A DNA stretch of 64,000 nucleotides from an uncultured Porphyromonas sp. (lineage in GTDB: Bacteria > Bacteroidota > Bacteroidia > Bacteroidales > Porphyromonadaceae): NCBI GenBank assembly GCA_905372565.1, contig CAJPPK010000006.1, positions 17,691-81,690 on the forward strand, read 5' to 3'. Under the pieces are notes generated by a model that was not told the origin of the DNA, did not search any database, and worked only from the letters and a program-made list of their open reading frames with translations. A program made the position numbers and the translations under genes. Within the stretch, counting starts at the first letter, position 1, and each line of letters opens with the position of its first letter. Positions 35,299 to 42,815 of the stretch are shown here, piece by piece.

Positions 35299-36021
35299 AT
35301 GACCCAGCTGAGTGTCAACATCAATAAGATCGCTACGCTTCGTAACGCTCGTGGAGGGAATGTCCCCGACCTACTTCAGGTGGCACGAGACTGTGAGCGC
35401 TTTGGCGCCCAAGGTATCACCGTGCACCCACGTCCCGATGAGCGACATATTCGCTACCAAGACGTCCTCGACCTAAAGGATGTCGTGACGACAGAGTTTA
35501 ACATCGAGGGTAACCCTACCCCAGCCTTTATGAAGCTCGTGGAGCAGGTACGTCCTACCCAGGTCACCCTCGTACCCGACGCCCCCGATGCCCTGACGAG
35601 TAGTGCGGGATGGGAGGTCGATCGCCACCGAGACTTCCTCGTAGAGATCCTCACTCAGCTACGGTCGTGGGCCATTCGCTCTTCGATCTTCGTGGGGACA
35701 GACCTACAGAATCTGGATGTCGCTGCATCCATTGGTACGGATCGCATAGAGCTCTACACCGAGCCCTATGCTACTCAGTACCCCGAGAGCCGAGAGCAGG
35801 CTGTCGCTCCCTTCGTCCGTGCAGCACGCCATGCCCAGTCTTTGGGGCTAGGGATCAATGCCGGACATGACCTCAGCCTAGAGAACCTCGCCTTCTTCTC
35901 CCAGTCTATTCCGCAGCTAGCCGAGGTATCTATCGGCCATGCGCTCATCTCGGATGCTCTCTACCTCGGTCTTGAGGAGACGATCCGTCGCTATCGTGCT
36001 TGCCTAGAAGGTAGCCGATAG
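35299..36021 (+). CDS. pdxJ: Pyridoxine 5'-phosphate synthase
   Basis: This enzyme condenses 1-deoxy-D-xylulose 5-phosphate with 3-amino-2-oxopropyl phosphate to form pyridoxine phosphate. I use the ATG at 35299, giving 240 residues, the family length. The 31-residue upstream extension contains the promoter box. Motifs: LSVNINKIATLRNARGG at the N-terminus, ITVHPRPDERHIRYQD near 45, TEFNIEGNPT near 67, GINAGHDLSLENL near 188, and EVSIGHALISDAL near 210. It precedes exbB-exbD-tonB on the same strand with small gaps, an order also known in P. gingivalis. Confidence 0.96.
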   Translation: MTQLSVNINKIATLRNARGGNVPDLLQVARDCERFGAQGITVHPRPDERHIRYQDVLDLKDVVTTEFNIEGNPTPAFMKLVEQVRPTQVTLVPDAPDALTSSAGWEVDRHRDFLVEILTQLRSWAIRSSIFVGTDLQNLDVAASIGTDRIELYTEPYATQYPESREQAVAPFVRAARHAQSLGLGINAGHDLSLENLAFFSQSIPQLAEVSIGHALISDALYLGLEETIRRYRACLEGSR

Positions 36022-36067
36022 TCTACATACTTATTACTCACCATTCATCATCATTACTTTTACCTCC

Positions 36068-36748
36068 GTGGATACTACCGCTACTGCAGCGCTCTCGCAA
36101 GTGCTTGACACCACCACCTCGACCCCTTCGCTCTCCATCCTTGATCTAGCGACCAAGGGAGGATGGATCATGATCGTTCTAGCTCTTCTCTCGCTCTTTG
36201 CGATCTACCTCTTCGTCACCAAGTATCTGCAGATACGTGCGGCAGGGAAGGTAGACAAGTACTTCGTCGAGCGTATTAAGGATTATGTCCTCGAAGGCAA
36301 GACTCCGTCAGCACTTAAGCTCTGCGATGATACGAATACGCCCTATGCTCGCATGATTCGCAAGGGGCTTACCCGCATCGGACGCCCCATGTCTGACGTC
36401 CTCGTGATCGTAGAAAACGTCGGGAACATCGAGATCGGACGCCTAGAAAAGGGGCTTCCTCTCCTAGCGACCATCGCTGCTGGTGCTCCGATGATTGGCT
36501 TCCTTGGTACCGTCACAGGGATGGTGCGTGCCTTCTTCGATATGGCTAACGCTGGATCAGGAGGCGTAGATGTCGCTCTCCTCTCTGGAGGGATCTACGA
36601 AGCTCTCGTCACTACGGTCGGTGGGCTCGTCGTCGGGATCGTAACCCTCTTTGCTTACAACTACCTCGTCGCCGAGCTCGACAAGGTCGGAGGTAAGATG
36701 GAGGCAGGGACGATGGAGTTCATGGATATGCTCAACGAAGTCCACTAA
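36068..36748 (+). CDS. exbB: MotA/TolQ/ExbB proton channel protein
   Basis: This inner-membrane protein of 226 residues forms the proton channel that energises TonB. The start is GTG at 36068; no ATG lies near. Three transmembrane helices are visible (about 33-55, 137-160, 172-195). The conserved GLPLLATIAAGAPMIGFLGTVTGMVRAF region near residue 128 and the GIYEALVTTVGGLVVGI helix near 178 match the family. The cytoplasmic loop between helices 1 and 2 is typical. It is followed 27 bp later by exbD and then tonB. It should drive TonB-dependent nutrient uptake at the outer membrane. Confidence 0.93.
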   Translation: MDTTATAALSQVLDTTTSTPSLSILDLATKGGWIMIVLALLSLFAIYLFVTKYLQIRAAGKVDKYFVERIKDYVLEGKTPSALKLCDDTNTPYARMIRKGLTRIGRPMSDVLVIVENVGNIEIGRLEKGLPLLATIAAGAPMIGFLGTVTGMVRAFFDMANAGSGGVDVALLSGGIYEALVTTVGGLVVGIVTLFAYNYLVAELDKVGGKMEAGTMEFMDMLNEVH

Positions 36749-36775
36749 TCCCTTACGCTAAGCACCCCATACCCG

Positions 36776-37207
36776 ATGGCACTCAAGCGTAAGACCAAAG
36801 TCGCAGATAGCTTCAGCATGGCGTCGATGACCGACGTCATCTTCCTCCTGCTGATCTTCTTCCTAGTGACCAGCACGATCATCGTACCTAACACGATCAA
36901 GGTCACTCTCCCCTCCGCTGCTCCGCAGGCTGTCCCCGAGACACCGACAGCACGCATCACCCTGACTCCAGAGCTACGCTACTATCTAGCTATCGATCGT
37001 GGCACTCCCGTAGAGCTAGATAGAGATCAGCTGAAAGAGCAGCTAGGCATCTTTGCAGCCGAGCATCCTGAAGCATTCGTTTCAGTGCAAGCTGACGAAG
37101 CCGTCCCCTATAAGGAAGTCGTCTTTGCGATCAATGCAGCAGCTCAGGCTTCCCTCAAGGTCGTCTTAGCCACCCGTGCTGAGACCGAACCCTCTACCCT
37201 ACATTAA
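36776..37207 (+). CDS. exbD: ExbD/TolR biopolymer transport protein
   Basis: This protein of 143 residues has one N-terminal transmembrane helix (about 20-42) with the key aspartate in SMASMTDVIFLLLIFFLVT (about D19). A periplasmic domain follows. It pairs with ExbB to couple proton flow to TonB. The length and topology fit ExbD; the TolR reading cannot be excluded from sequence alone, but a TonB gene follows directly and no tolA, tolB or pal is present. It ends six bases before tonB. Confidence 0.92.
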   Translation: MALKRKTKVADSFSMASMTDVIFLLLIFFLVTSTIIVPNTIKVTLPSAAPQAVPETPTARITLTPELRYYLAIDRGTPVELDRDQLKEQLGIFAAEHPEAFVSVQADEAVPYKEVVFAINAAAQASLKVVLATRAETEPSTLH

Positions 37208-37213
37208 GGATCT

Positions 37214-38083
37214 ATGGAGTCTACTGACACCATCCAAGCTAAGCGCCGAGGACTAGCTGTGCTCATCTCGCTAGGAGCACACCTGGCTCTACTGCTTCTG
37301 CTCTGGGCGATACACCTGCGAAGTGATCGTCCTCAGCCTAAGCCTGCCGAGGTTCTTGTAGCAGTCAATGTAGGTAACGTCCCCCTAGCCTCTGGCGATG
37401 TCGAGCCTGGTGGTACTCCTGATGTCACGAAGCCTGCTCCACAGGTCAATCCTGCACCAGCCACCGCCCCCAAGCCTAAGCCTCGCGCAACGCCCACACC
37501 ACCAACACCCAAGCCCGTCGCTAAGACCCCAGCTCAAACTGCCTCCGAACAGCTACAGACGCAGACATACGAAGCTAGCCTCCAAGCAGAAGCTAATCGT
37601 CGTGCAGAAGCTGAGCGTCAAGCCAAGGCGAGAGCAGAGGCAGCAGCCCGAGCGGCCGAAGCCGCTGCCGCTGCTCGAGCAGCAGAAAGTCAGCGCATCG
37701 GGAAGTCTGTAGCAGGTGCCTTTGGGAAGCAATCTGGCGCCGCTGGTAGCCAAGGAACAGCCTCCTCGGGAGCAGGGAACCAGGGTAACCCCAACGGCTC
37801 TCCCTCAAGCTATGCCCTAGCGGGGCGCAAGGTCATCAGTAATGGTGGTGCCCTCATCGCTCCTGTAGTGAGTAAGGCCGTCGAAGGGACTGTACGTGTC
37901 CGCATCTTGGTGGATGGATCTGGTCAGGTACTACGTGCTACGATTAGTTCGGGCACGAACATCGCCGATTCCGCCATCCGTCAGGCTGCTATCGAGGCTG
38001 CACGCAAGACCCGATTCAATTCCGTCGCTGGCTCGGAGGATCAAGAAGGCACGATCACGTACCACTTCAAGATCCGAGCCTAG
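37214..38083 (+). CDS. tonB: TonB-family energy transducer with TolA-like helical region
   Basis: This 289-residue periplasm-spanning protein has a cytoplasmic start and one membrane helix (about 13-33). A proline-rich segment (about 70-112, many PKP/PTP) follows. Then comes a long Ala/Glu/Arg-rich helical stretch (about 115-165) resembling TolA coiled-coil, a Gly/Ser-rich linker, and a TonB C-terminal domain (about 205-289, VEGTVRVRILVDGSG...). It transmits energy from ExbB/ExbD to TonB-dependent receptors. The helical stretch is unusual for short TonB proteins and could reflect a hybrid TonB/TolA character. The same promoter as pdxJ may serve it. Confidence 0.9.
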   Translation: MESTDTIQAKRRGLAVLISLGAHLALLLLLWAIHLRSDRPQPKPAEVLVAVNVGNVPLASGDVEPGGTPDVTKPAPQVNPAPATAPKPKPRATPTPPTPKPVAKTPAQTASEQLQTQTYEASLQAEANRRAEAERQAKARAEAAARAAEAAAAARAAESQRIGKSVAGAFGKQSGAAGSQGTASSGAGNQGNPNGSPSSYALAGRKVISNGGALIAPVVSKAVEGTVRVRILVDGSGQVLRATISSGTNIADSAIRQAAIEAARKTRFNSVAGSEDQEGTITYHFKIRA

Positions 38084-38122
38084 CCCTCCTTCTTTTATCC
38101 CCCTCCTTTATCCCCCTCTCTT

Positions 38123-38677
38123 ATGTCGAAGCATGTATATGTCTTCCTCGCCGAAGGCTTCGAAGAGATCGAAGCTGTGGCGACTATAGACCTCCTGCGC
38201 CGTGCAGGCCTGCCAACCCATGTCGTTGCCGTTGGGCTCGACGCCTTGGTCACAGGGGCTCATGGCCTAGCTATCCAAGCTGATCTATCCATCAACGAAG
38301 TCTACAGCGAAGATGTCCAAGCCCTCGTCCTCCCTGGTGGACTCCCTGGAGTCACGAACCTCGGGAAGTCGCAGCGTCTAGAGCAGCTCCTACGTGAAGC
38401 TCACGCCGAGAAGAAGCTCATCGCAGCGATCTGTGCAGCACCTTCGCTCCTCGGGGACTTCGGTTTCCTCTCTGGAGAAGAAGCCATCGCCTATCCAGGT
38501 TTTGAAGGCAAGCTCACTGGCGCTCACGTGGCTAGCACTCCTGTCGTCAAGTCTGGACACCTCATCACGGCTAAGGCTGCTGGCTACACGATCGACTTTG
38601 CACTAGCCATCATCACAGAACTTGCTGGAGCAGACAAGGCCAAGGAAGTAGCCTCCGCTATCTTCTATCAGTGCTAA
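38123..38677 (+). CDS. DJ-1/PfpI family protein
   Basis: This cytoplasmic protein of 184 residues has the DJ-1/ThiJ/PfpI fold. The nucleophilic cysteine is C104 in AAICAAPSLLG, with the supporting glutamate in AEGFEEIEAV near residue 15 and LVLPGGLPGVTNL near 68. Family members act in thiol or glycation stress and some have glyoxalase or deglycase activity. The substrate cannot be told from sequence. It closely resembles the bacterial YajL branch (DJ-1 family TIGR01383 pattern). It lies 40 bp after tonB and is followed by a strong terminator. Confidence 0.9.
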   Translation: MSKHVYVFLAEGFEEIEAVATIDLLRRAGLPTHVVAVGLDALVTGAHGLAIQADLSINEVYSEDVQALVLPGGLPGVTNLGKSQRLEQLLREAHAEKKLIAAICAAPSLLGDFGFLSGEEAIAYPGFEGKLTGAHVASTPVVKSGHLITAKAAGYTIDFALAIITELAGADKAKEVASAIFYQC

Positions 38678-38713
38678 GGGAGCTCCCCTAGCTAGCGCAT
38701 CCTCATTCCACGG

Positions 38714-38754
38714 CATCGCCCGGGCTACTTCGGTAGTTCGGGCGATGCTTTTTC
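38714..38754 (+). terminator. Intrinsic terminator after the DJ-1 gene
   Basis: Arms GCATCGCCCGGGCTAC (38714-38729) and GTAGTTCGGGCGATGC (38734-38749) close on a TTCG tetraloop and are followed by TTTTTC. This ends the pdxJ-to-DJ-1 unit. Confidence 0.92.
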
Positions 38755-38841
38755 TAGCAGGAGCCGTCAAGCGAGACAAGGCGAAAGAGCACACCACCCC
38801 TATCGAACAAACAGGAGAGGCAACAGGGATAACACCAAAGG

Positions 38842-38910
38842 GGCATCAGTAGTGCCTCTTGACAGGCAACAGTAGTGCCAGCTGAGGGGCAACAGTAGTG
38901 CCTACTAGTT
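38842..38910 (+). repeat. 23-nt tandem array, GGCAACAGTAGTGCC family, copy 1
   Basis: Three units begin at 38842, 38865 and 38888, each 23 nt, with core GGCA(T/A)CAGTAGTGCC and variable 8-nt spacers, ending TACTAGTT. Near-identical arrays occur at 58344-58435 and, inverted, at 62120-62211. The remainder of the 335-bp gap holds the DJ-1 terminator and the promoter of the next operon. Confidence 0.85.
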
Positions 38911-38951
38911 GGGAAACTCGATCCCTCGGGAGCGGAAGAAGAAAGCCATAT

Positions 38952-38983
38952 ATTTGCTTACGCGGGGGGCTTGTGGTAATTTT
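38952..38983 (+). promoter_or_regulatory. Promoter of the lipid A/glycan cassette
   Basis: TTTG (38952-38955), a 20-nt spacer and TAATTTTG (38976-38983) fit the full Bacteroidetes -33/-7 consensus. The ATG at 39013 is 29 bp downstream. Confidence 0.75.
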
Positions 38984-39012
38984 GCTTCTCCTCATGTCTT
39001 TGACTCTCGACG

Positions 39013-39975
39013 ATGACTTACAAGCTACTCCACGCCCTGTGGTATCTCCTTTCGCTCCTTCCCTTCCGAGTGCTCTACGGCATCTCTGACGGGCTGTACC
39101 TCATCCTCTACCATGGGCTGAAGTACCGCCGGCGAGTAATTTGTAAGAATATCTCCGAGTCCTTCCCCGACAAGACCCCAGAGGAGCAAGAAGCCATCAT
39201 CCGGAGCTTCTACCGCTGGCTCTGTGACTACTTCGTCGAGACCCTCAAGCTCATGAGCCTCTCGCCCAAGACGCTGAAGAAGCGCATGGTCTTCACCGGG
39301 ATCGAGACCCTCAATGCCTATAGCGAAGCTGGTCGCTCCTGCGCCCTCTACCTCGGGCACTATGGGCAGTGGGAATGGATCTCCTCACTCCCGCTCTGGA
39401 TGAGCCCGAAGGCTGTCCCCCTGCAGGTCTACCATGTCCTAGAGAATCCCCTCTTCGATCGTCTGATGCTCCATGCCCGCCAGCGACAGGGAGCGGTCTC
39501 TGTCCCCATCGCAGAGACTCTGCGTCGTGTAGCTAGCTACAACCAGCAGAAGCAGCCCATCGTCATCGGTTACATCGCTGACCAAGTCCCCTTCTGGAAT
39601 AACATCCACCACTGGGTCGACTTCCTCCACCATGATACGCCCGTACTCACCGGTAGCGAGCGTATCATCAAGCGGATGAATGAGGTACCCTTCTACTGCG
39701 AAGTCTCCCGTGTCCGACGAGGCTACTACCGCTGTGACCTCAAGCTCATGACCGAGGATCCACAGCACTACCCCGACTACGCACTCACGGATCAATACTT
39801 CCGTCTGCTAGAGCAGAACATCCTCCGTGATCCAGCCCTCTACCTATGGAGCCACAATCGCTGGAAGCGTACCCGAGAGGAGTACAACCTACGCTATGAC
39901 GAGGAGACCGGCCGAGTCGACCTCGGGCCTCTCGAAGAGATCCTCGCTCGCAAACAAAAAGCTACCTCCCTATGA
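39013..39975 (+). CDS. Lysophospholipid / lipid A acyltransferase (LpxL/HtrB family)
   Basis: This protein of 320 residues has an N-terminal hydrophobic helix (about 5-35) and the acyltransferase motif HYGQWE (H116, E121), an HX4E form. VYHVLENPLFDRLM and a DQVPFW-type segment follow, as in late acyltransferases of lipid A. It should add a secondary acyl chain to lipid A or a related lipid at the inner membrane. The stop overlaps the next gene's start by four bases. Followed by two glycosyltransferases, it heads a small surface-glycan cassette. The acyl-chain specificity is unknown. Confidence 0.88.
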   Translation: MTYKLLHALWYLLSLLPFRVLYGISDGLYLILYHGLKYRRRVICKNISESFPDKTPEEQEAIIRSFYRWLCDYFVETLKLMSLSPKTLKKRMVFTGIETLNAYSEAGRSCALYLGHYGQWEWISSLPLWMSPKAVPLQVYHVLENPLFDRLMLHARQRQGAVSVPIAETLRRVASYNQQKQPIVIGYIADQVPFWNNIHHWVDFLHHDTPVLTGSERIIKRMNEVPFYCEVSRVRRGYYRCDLKLMTEDPQHYPDYALTDQYFRLLEQNILRDPALYLWSHNRWKRTREEYNLRYDEETGRVDLGPLEEILARKQKATSL

Positions 39976-40766
39976 TCCTCGTCAAAGGCTACGGGCAGAT
40001 GTGCAATAACATCCTGCAGTATGCCCACATCTATGCCTTCGCTCGGGAGCATGGTGTCCGCACCTTCTCCCTACGCTTCTCCTATAAGTACCGCCACTTC
40101 CCTATCTGTAAGAAGTGGTATCACAATCCCCTCTTCTACGTCCTCTCGAAGCTCTTGATCCAGCTTCGACTGATCCCGCTCGTCGGGGATCCTGAGTCCG
40201 CGGAGGTCGATCGTCGACTGCGAGAGACACCTCTCATCGCCTACGGAGGCTGGCACTCACGCTATCCCGAGCTCTTTCAGAAGTATCGCCAAGAGATCCT
40301 TGAGCTCTTCGCCATCGATCCCAAGGCAGAGGAAAAGGTCAAGGGCTGGATGAAGCATCTCCCCGAGGCTGATCTTACCCTCGGGCTACATATCCGCCGA
40401 GGAGACTACGCTCGCTGGCAGGGAGGCAAGTACTTCTTCGATGACAGCGTCTACCAAAAGAAGATCGAGGAATTCGTAGCCCTTCACCCTGGTAAGCGAG
40501 TGAATGTCCTGATCTGCACCAATGATCCGCAGCTTGATCTAGCCAGCTATAGGGCTGTCCATCCGCAGGTCTTCCTCTCCGAAGGCTCTGCGATCGAGGA
40601 CCTCAGTCTACTCGCTCACTGCGACTATCTCCTCGGAGTCAAAAGCACCTTCTCTCTCTGGGCTTCGGTCTACCGAGATCTCCCGCTCTACTGGATCGAA
40701 GACCGTGAGACGCCACTCTCCCTGGCAGGCTTCAAGACCTTCCTTGATCTCTGTCTTCTTGTCTGA
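39972..40766 (+). CDS. GT11-type glycosyltransferase (alpha-1,2-fucosyltransferase family)
   Basis: This protein of 264 residues resembles GT11 fucosyltransferases. The N-terminal VKGYGQMCNNILQYA corresponds to the family's GxGNQxFQYA-like start. The signature LHIRRGDY begins near H140, and CDYLLGVKSTFSLWASV near residue 215 is the conserved C-terminal motif. Family members transfer fucose from GDP-fucose to galactose, but some GT11-like enzymes have other acceptors, so the sugar is uncertain. It is coupled to the acyltransferase gene by a 4-base overlap. A role in O-antigen or other surface glycan is inference. Confidence 0.8.
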   Translation: MILVKGYGQMCNNILQYAHIYAFAREHGVRTFSLRFSYKYRHFPICKKWYHNPLFYVLSKLLIQLRLIPLVGDPESAEVDRRLRETPLIAYGGWHSRYPELFQKYRQEILELFAIDPKAEEKVKGWMKHLPEADLTLGLHIRRGDYARWQGGKYFFDDSVYQKKIEEFVALHPGKRVNVLICTNDPQLDLASYRAVHPQVFLSEGSAIEDLSLLAHCDYLLGVKSTFSLWASVYRDLPLYWIEDRETPLSLAGFKTFLDLCLLV

Positions 40767-40796
40767 AGCTCCCCCTCTCCTTGATTCCCCGACCCT

Positions 40797-41603
40797 ATGG
40801 CTACTCCACGTACGACCCTTCTGGTCTCCACCTACAATTGGCCTGCAGCCTTAGAGCTCTGCCTACGTAGCGCCTTCTCTCAGACCCAGCTCCCCGACGA
40901 GATCGTCATCGCCGATGACGGCTCGGGGCAAGAGACACGAGCTCTCATCGATCGCCTTCGCCAAGAGAGTCCGATACCGATCCATCACGTTTGGCATGAA
41001 GACGCTGGCTTCCGCAAGACGATCATTCTCAACAAGGCGATCGCTCAGGCTTCGGGGGAATACATCCTACAGGTCGATGGTGACGTCGTCCTCTCGCCTC
41101 ACTTCGTAGCGGATCACCTAGAGCTCGCAGAGCCGAATTACTTCGTCTGTGGTAGCCGTGTCAAGCTCACCCCCGAGCTAACACAAGCCTTCCAAGCTGA
41201 TCCCTCGAAGAAGATCCCCTGGCGACGTCTTCCGCTGACCTTCATGCTGAATAGCTTTCGCTCTCGCTTCCTGCGCCACTTCCTCGCCGAGCGCTATGCC
41301 CGTAAGATCGACCACCTGAGAGGATGCAATATGGCCTTCTGGCGCAGTGATCTCATCCGAGTCAATGGCTATAATGAAGACCTCATGCAGTGGGGGCATG
41401 AGGATGGCGAGATCGCCTTCCGTCTCCACTTCGCTGGTGTCAAGAAGAAGGCGCTGAAGATGGGAGGCAATGTTTATCACCTGCACCACAAGGAGAGCTC
41501 CCGAGACAACGAAGGTCGGCACCTCGTCGAGCTGGAGCGTGTCCAGCGTGAGCATCTCTCTTGGTGTCCCAATGGGCTAGATAAGTATCTCCCGAAGAGC
41601 TAA
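40797..41603 (+). CDS. Family 2 glycosyltransferase
   Basis: This GT-A fold enzyme of 268 residues has VSTYNWPAALELCL at the N-terminus, IADDGSG near residue 38, the metal-binding DGDVVLS at 94-100, and a C-terminal GYNEDLMQWGHEDGEIAFRL segment. That last segment is the galactosyltransferase-C-like motif seen in chondroitin-synthase-type enzymes. Donor and acceptor cannot be told from sequence. It ends the lipid A/glycan cassette and converges with another GT2 gene across a bidirectional terminator. Confidence 0.88.
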   Translation: MATPRTTLLVSTYNWPAALELCLRSAFSQTQLPDEIVIADDGSGQETRALIDRLRQESPIPIHHVWHEDAGFRKTIILNKAIAQASGEYILQVDGDVVLSPHFVADHLELAEPNYFVCGSRVKLTPELTQAFQADPSKKIPWRRLPLTFMLNSFRSRFLRHFLAERYARKIDHLRGCNMAFWRSDLIRVNGYNEDLMQWGHEDGEIAFRLHFAGVKKKALKMGGNVYHLHHKESSRDNEGRHLVELERVQREHLSWCPNGLDKYLPKS

Positions 41604-41618
41604 TCACCGTCTCCCAAG

Positions 41619-41667
41619 AAAAAAGGAAGGCTTCGCAGTCATACGACTACGAAGCCTTCCTTTTTTA
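41619..41667. terminator. Bidirectional terminator between two GT2 genes
   Basis: Arms AAAAAAGGAAGGCTTCG (41619-41635) and CGAAGCCTTCCTTTTTT (41650-41666) pair perfectly. The A-run and T-run serve both strands. Confidence 0.92.
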
Positions 41668-41684
41668 CGTTGATGAGGGAGGTG

Positions 41685-42461
41685 CTACTTACTTGACTTC
41701 TGGTTCCTAGCTTCGAGGATCTTCGCCACGATAGCGAACTGATAGATCGCATCCGTCACCGCATGAATGAGCCCTGGGATACCATCACGAAATCCTCCCT
41801 TCAGCAAGTAGGAGCGCAGGAAGCGAGCCGAAGGACGTAGCAGTAGAGATCCAAGGCCATAGTGCCTGTCTGAGCGCTTCGCCACCTCATTATCTGAATA
41901 GATATTGTGCTTATGCAGTAGGGCATGAACCGAATCATTCGCTAGGTGCTCTAGAGCCAAGTCTCGACGCTGGGAGGGAAGACGAAGCACACGTCCCTTC
42001 ACGGCAGGAGAAGCATGAATAATAGCCGGCCAATGCGTGAGATCCCGCCGGAAGAAGCGTAGTACATAGTCGGGATAGCAGGCGTGCATGAAGCGCCCCA
42101 TGAAGTAGTTCTTGCGTGGAATAGCTACCCCCTCCTCTGCAGCCTCCCGCTCGATATGTGCGTAGAGGAAGTCTCGCAAGGCCGGACTCACGAGCTCGTC
42201 AGCATCCACAAAGAGAAGCCAAGGATGACTCGCCTGCTCAATGGCAAACTGCCGAGCAGGCTCTACGATATTGTAGGTACCACGAGGGAAGGTGATGATG
42301 CGACATCCATACTGCTCAGCGATCTGAAGCGTACGGTCGGTACTCTCCATATCACAGATGAGCACCTCATCAAAGTCACGGACAGAGTCCAAGACTGCCG
42401 ACAGGTGTTGCTCGGCATTGTAAGTATTGATGACGACAGAGATCTTTTTCGCTACATTCAT
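41685..42461 (-). CDS. Family 2 glycosyltransferase (LPS core WaaE/KdtX-like)
   Basis: This 258-residue GT2 enzyme has SVVINTYNAEQHL near residue 8, ICDMESTDRT at 35-44, and FVDADEL at 84-90. A conserved middle section follows (IPRKNYFMGRFM, YPDYVLRFFRR), as in LPS core glucosyl- or heptosyltransferase-like WaaE proteins. A C-terminal amphipathic helix may touch the membrane. It converges on the previous GT2 gene. A TAGCTTTG box ends five bases from its ATG, so the mRNA may be leaderless. The transferred sugar is unknown. Confidence 0.85.
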   Translation of the reverse strand: MNVAKKISVVINTYNAEQHLSAVLDSVRDFDEVLICDMESTDRTLQIAEQYGCRIITFPRGTYNIVEPARQFAIEQASHPWLLFVDADELVSPALRDFLYAHIEREAAEEGVAIPRKNYFMGRFMHACYPDYVLRFFRRDLTHWPAIIHASPAVKGRVLRLPSQRRDLALEHLANDSVHALLHKHNIYSDNEVAKRSDRHYGLGSLLLRPSARFLRSYLLKGGFRDGIPGLIHAVTDAIYQFAIVAKILEARNQKSSK

Positions 42462-42465
42462 AGAG

Positions 42466-42473
42466 CAAAGCTA
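42466..42473 (-). promoter_or_regulatory. Candidate -7 box of the WaaE-like gene
   Basis: TAGCTTTG on the minus strand matches TAnnTTTG but ends only five bases before the ATG at 42461. No -33 element is obvious. Confidence 0.4.
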
Positions 42474-42557
42474 CGAAATTAATTAGCTCCTACTCCGTCT
42501 ACACCAGCCTACTACGCCTCCTAGATACTCCCCAAGAGCGACGATAGCAAGGAGCGA

Positions 42558-42590
42558 TTTGTCCCGTTCTTTAATTTTTATTTACCTTTG
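42558..42590 (+). promoter_or_regulatory. Promoter of the met leader and metY-metX-thrA operon
   Basis: TTTG (42558-42561), 21 nt, then TACCTTTG (42583-42590) match the Bacteroidetes -33/-7 consensus in an AT-rich stretch. Transcription should start near 42597, about 30 nt before the leader-peptide ATG. Confidence 0.78.
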
Positions 42591-42627
42591 CCCCAAAGGA
42601 GCACAAAGCCCCTAGCTAACAAACAAG

Positions 42628-42708
42628 ATGAAGACGACTCTATACATCATGGATATGATGATGCAGCTGGACGCTGCATCGGTCGTCACGCATAGGTACC
42701 GCGCCTAG
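42628..42708 (+). CDS. Met-rich leader peptide of the methionine operon (26 codons)
   Basis: A short ORF from ATG 42628 to TAG 42706-42708 encodes 26 residues. Codons 8 and 10-12 are ATG (motif MDMMM, 42649-42663), four methionines in five codons, unusual for so short a peptide. It lies between a full promoter and an intrinsic terminator, ahead of genes that make homocysteine. That is the expected layout of a ribosome-mediated attenuator sensing Met-tRNA supply. A stem of 8 bp (42660-42667/42673-42680) follows the Met run. I found it by direct reading; a coincidental short frame is possible but unlikely given the context. Confidence 0.75.
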   Translation: MKTTLYIMDMMMQLDAASVVTHRYRA

Positions 42709-42769
42709 GCAAGCTCCTCTAGAAGCATCTGAAGACCGTTGTAGCTCACTCGAGCCAACGGTCTTTTTT
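42633..42769 (+). promoter_or_regulatory. Attenuator: alternative pairings and intrinsic terminator
   Basis: The terminator has arms AGACCGTTG (42733-42741) and CAACGGTCT (42756-42764), an inner GCTC/GAGC stem and a T-run. Competing pairings exist. CGGTCGTC (42680-42687) can pair with GAAGACCG (42731-42738) with one mismatch, which would break the terminator. GACGAC (42633-42638) can pair with GTCGTC (42682-42687), which would free it. These could serve as segments 1:2, 2:3 and 3:4 of a classic attenuator. The competing stems are short, so their stability needs computing. Confidence 0.7.
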
Positions 42770-42815
42770 GTTTATATCCCCCTCCCCTATCATCCACCCT
42801 AAACTCCAAGCAACA

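Noticed and set aside
37553..37808. Antisense open frames across the Ala-rich part of tonB.
   Set aside because: They are shadows of a biased coding sequence on the opposite strand, with no promoter or family match.
42768..42815. Upstream TTG start for MetY.
   Set aside because: It falls within the T-run of the attenuator terminator. The ATG at 42816 is followed by normal family sequence.
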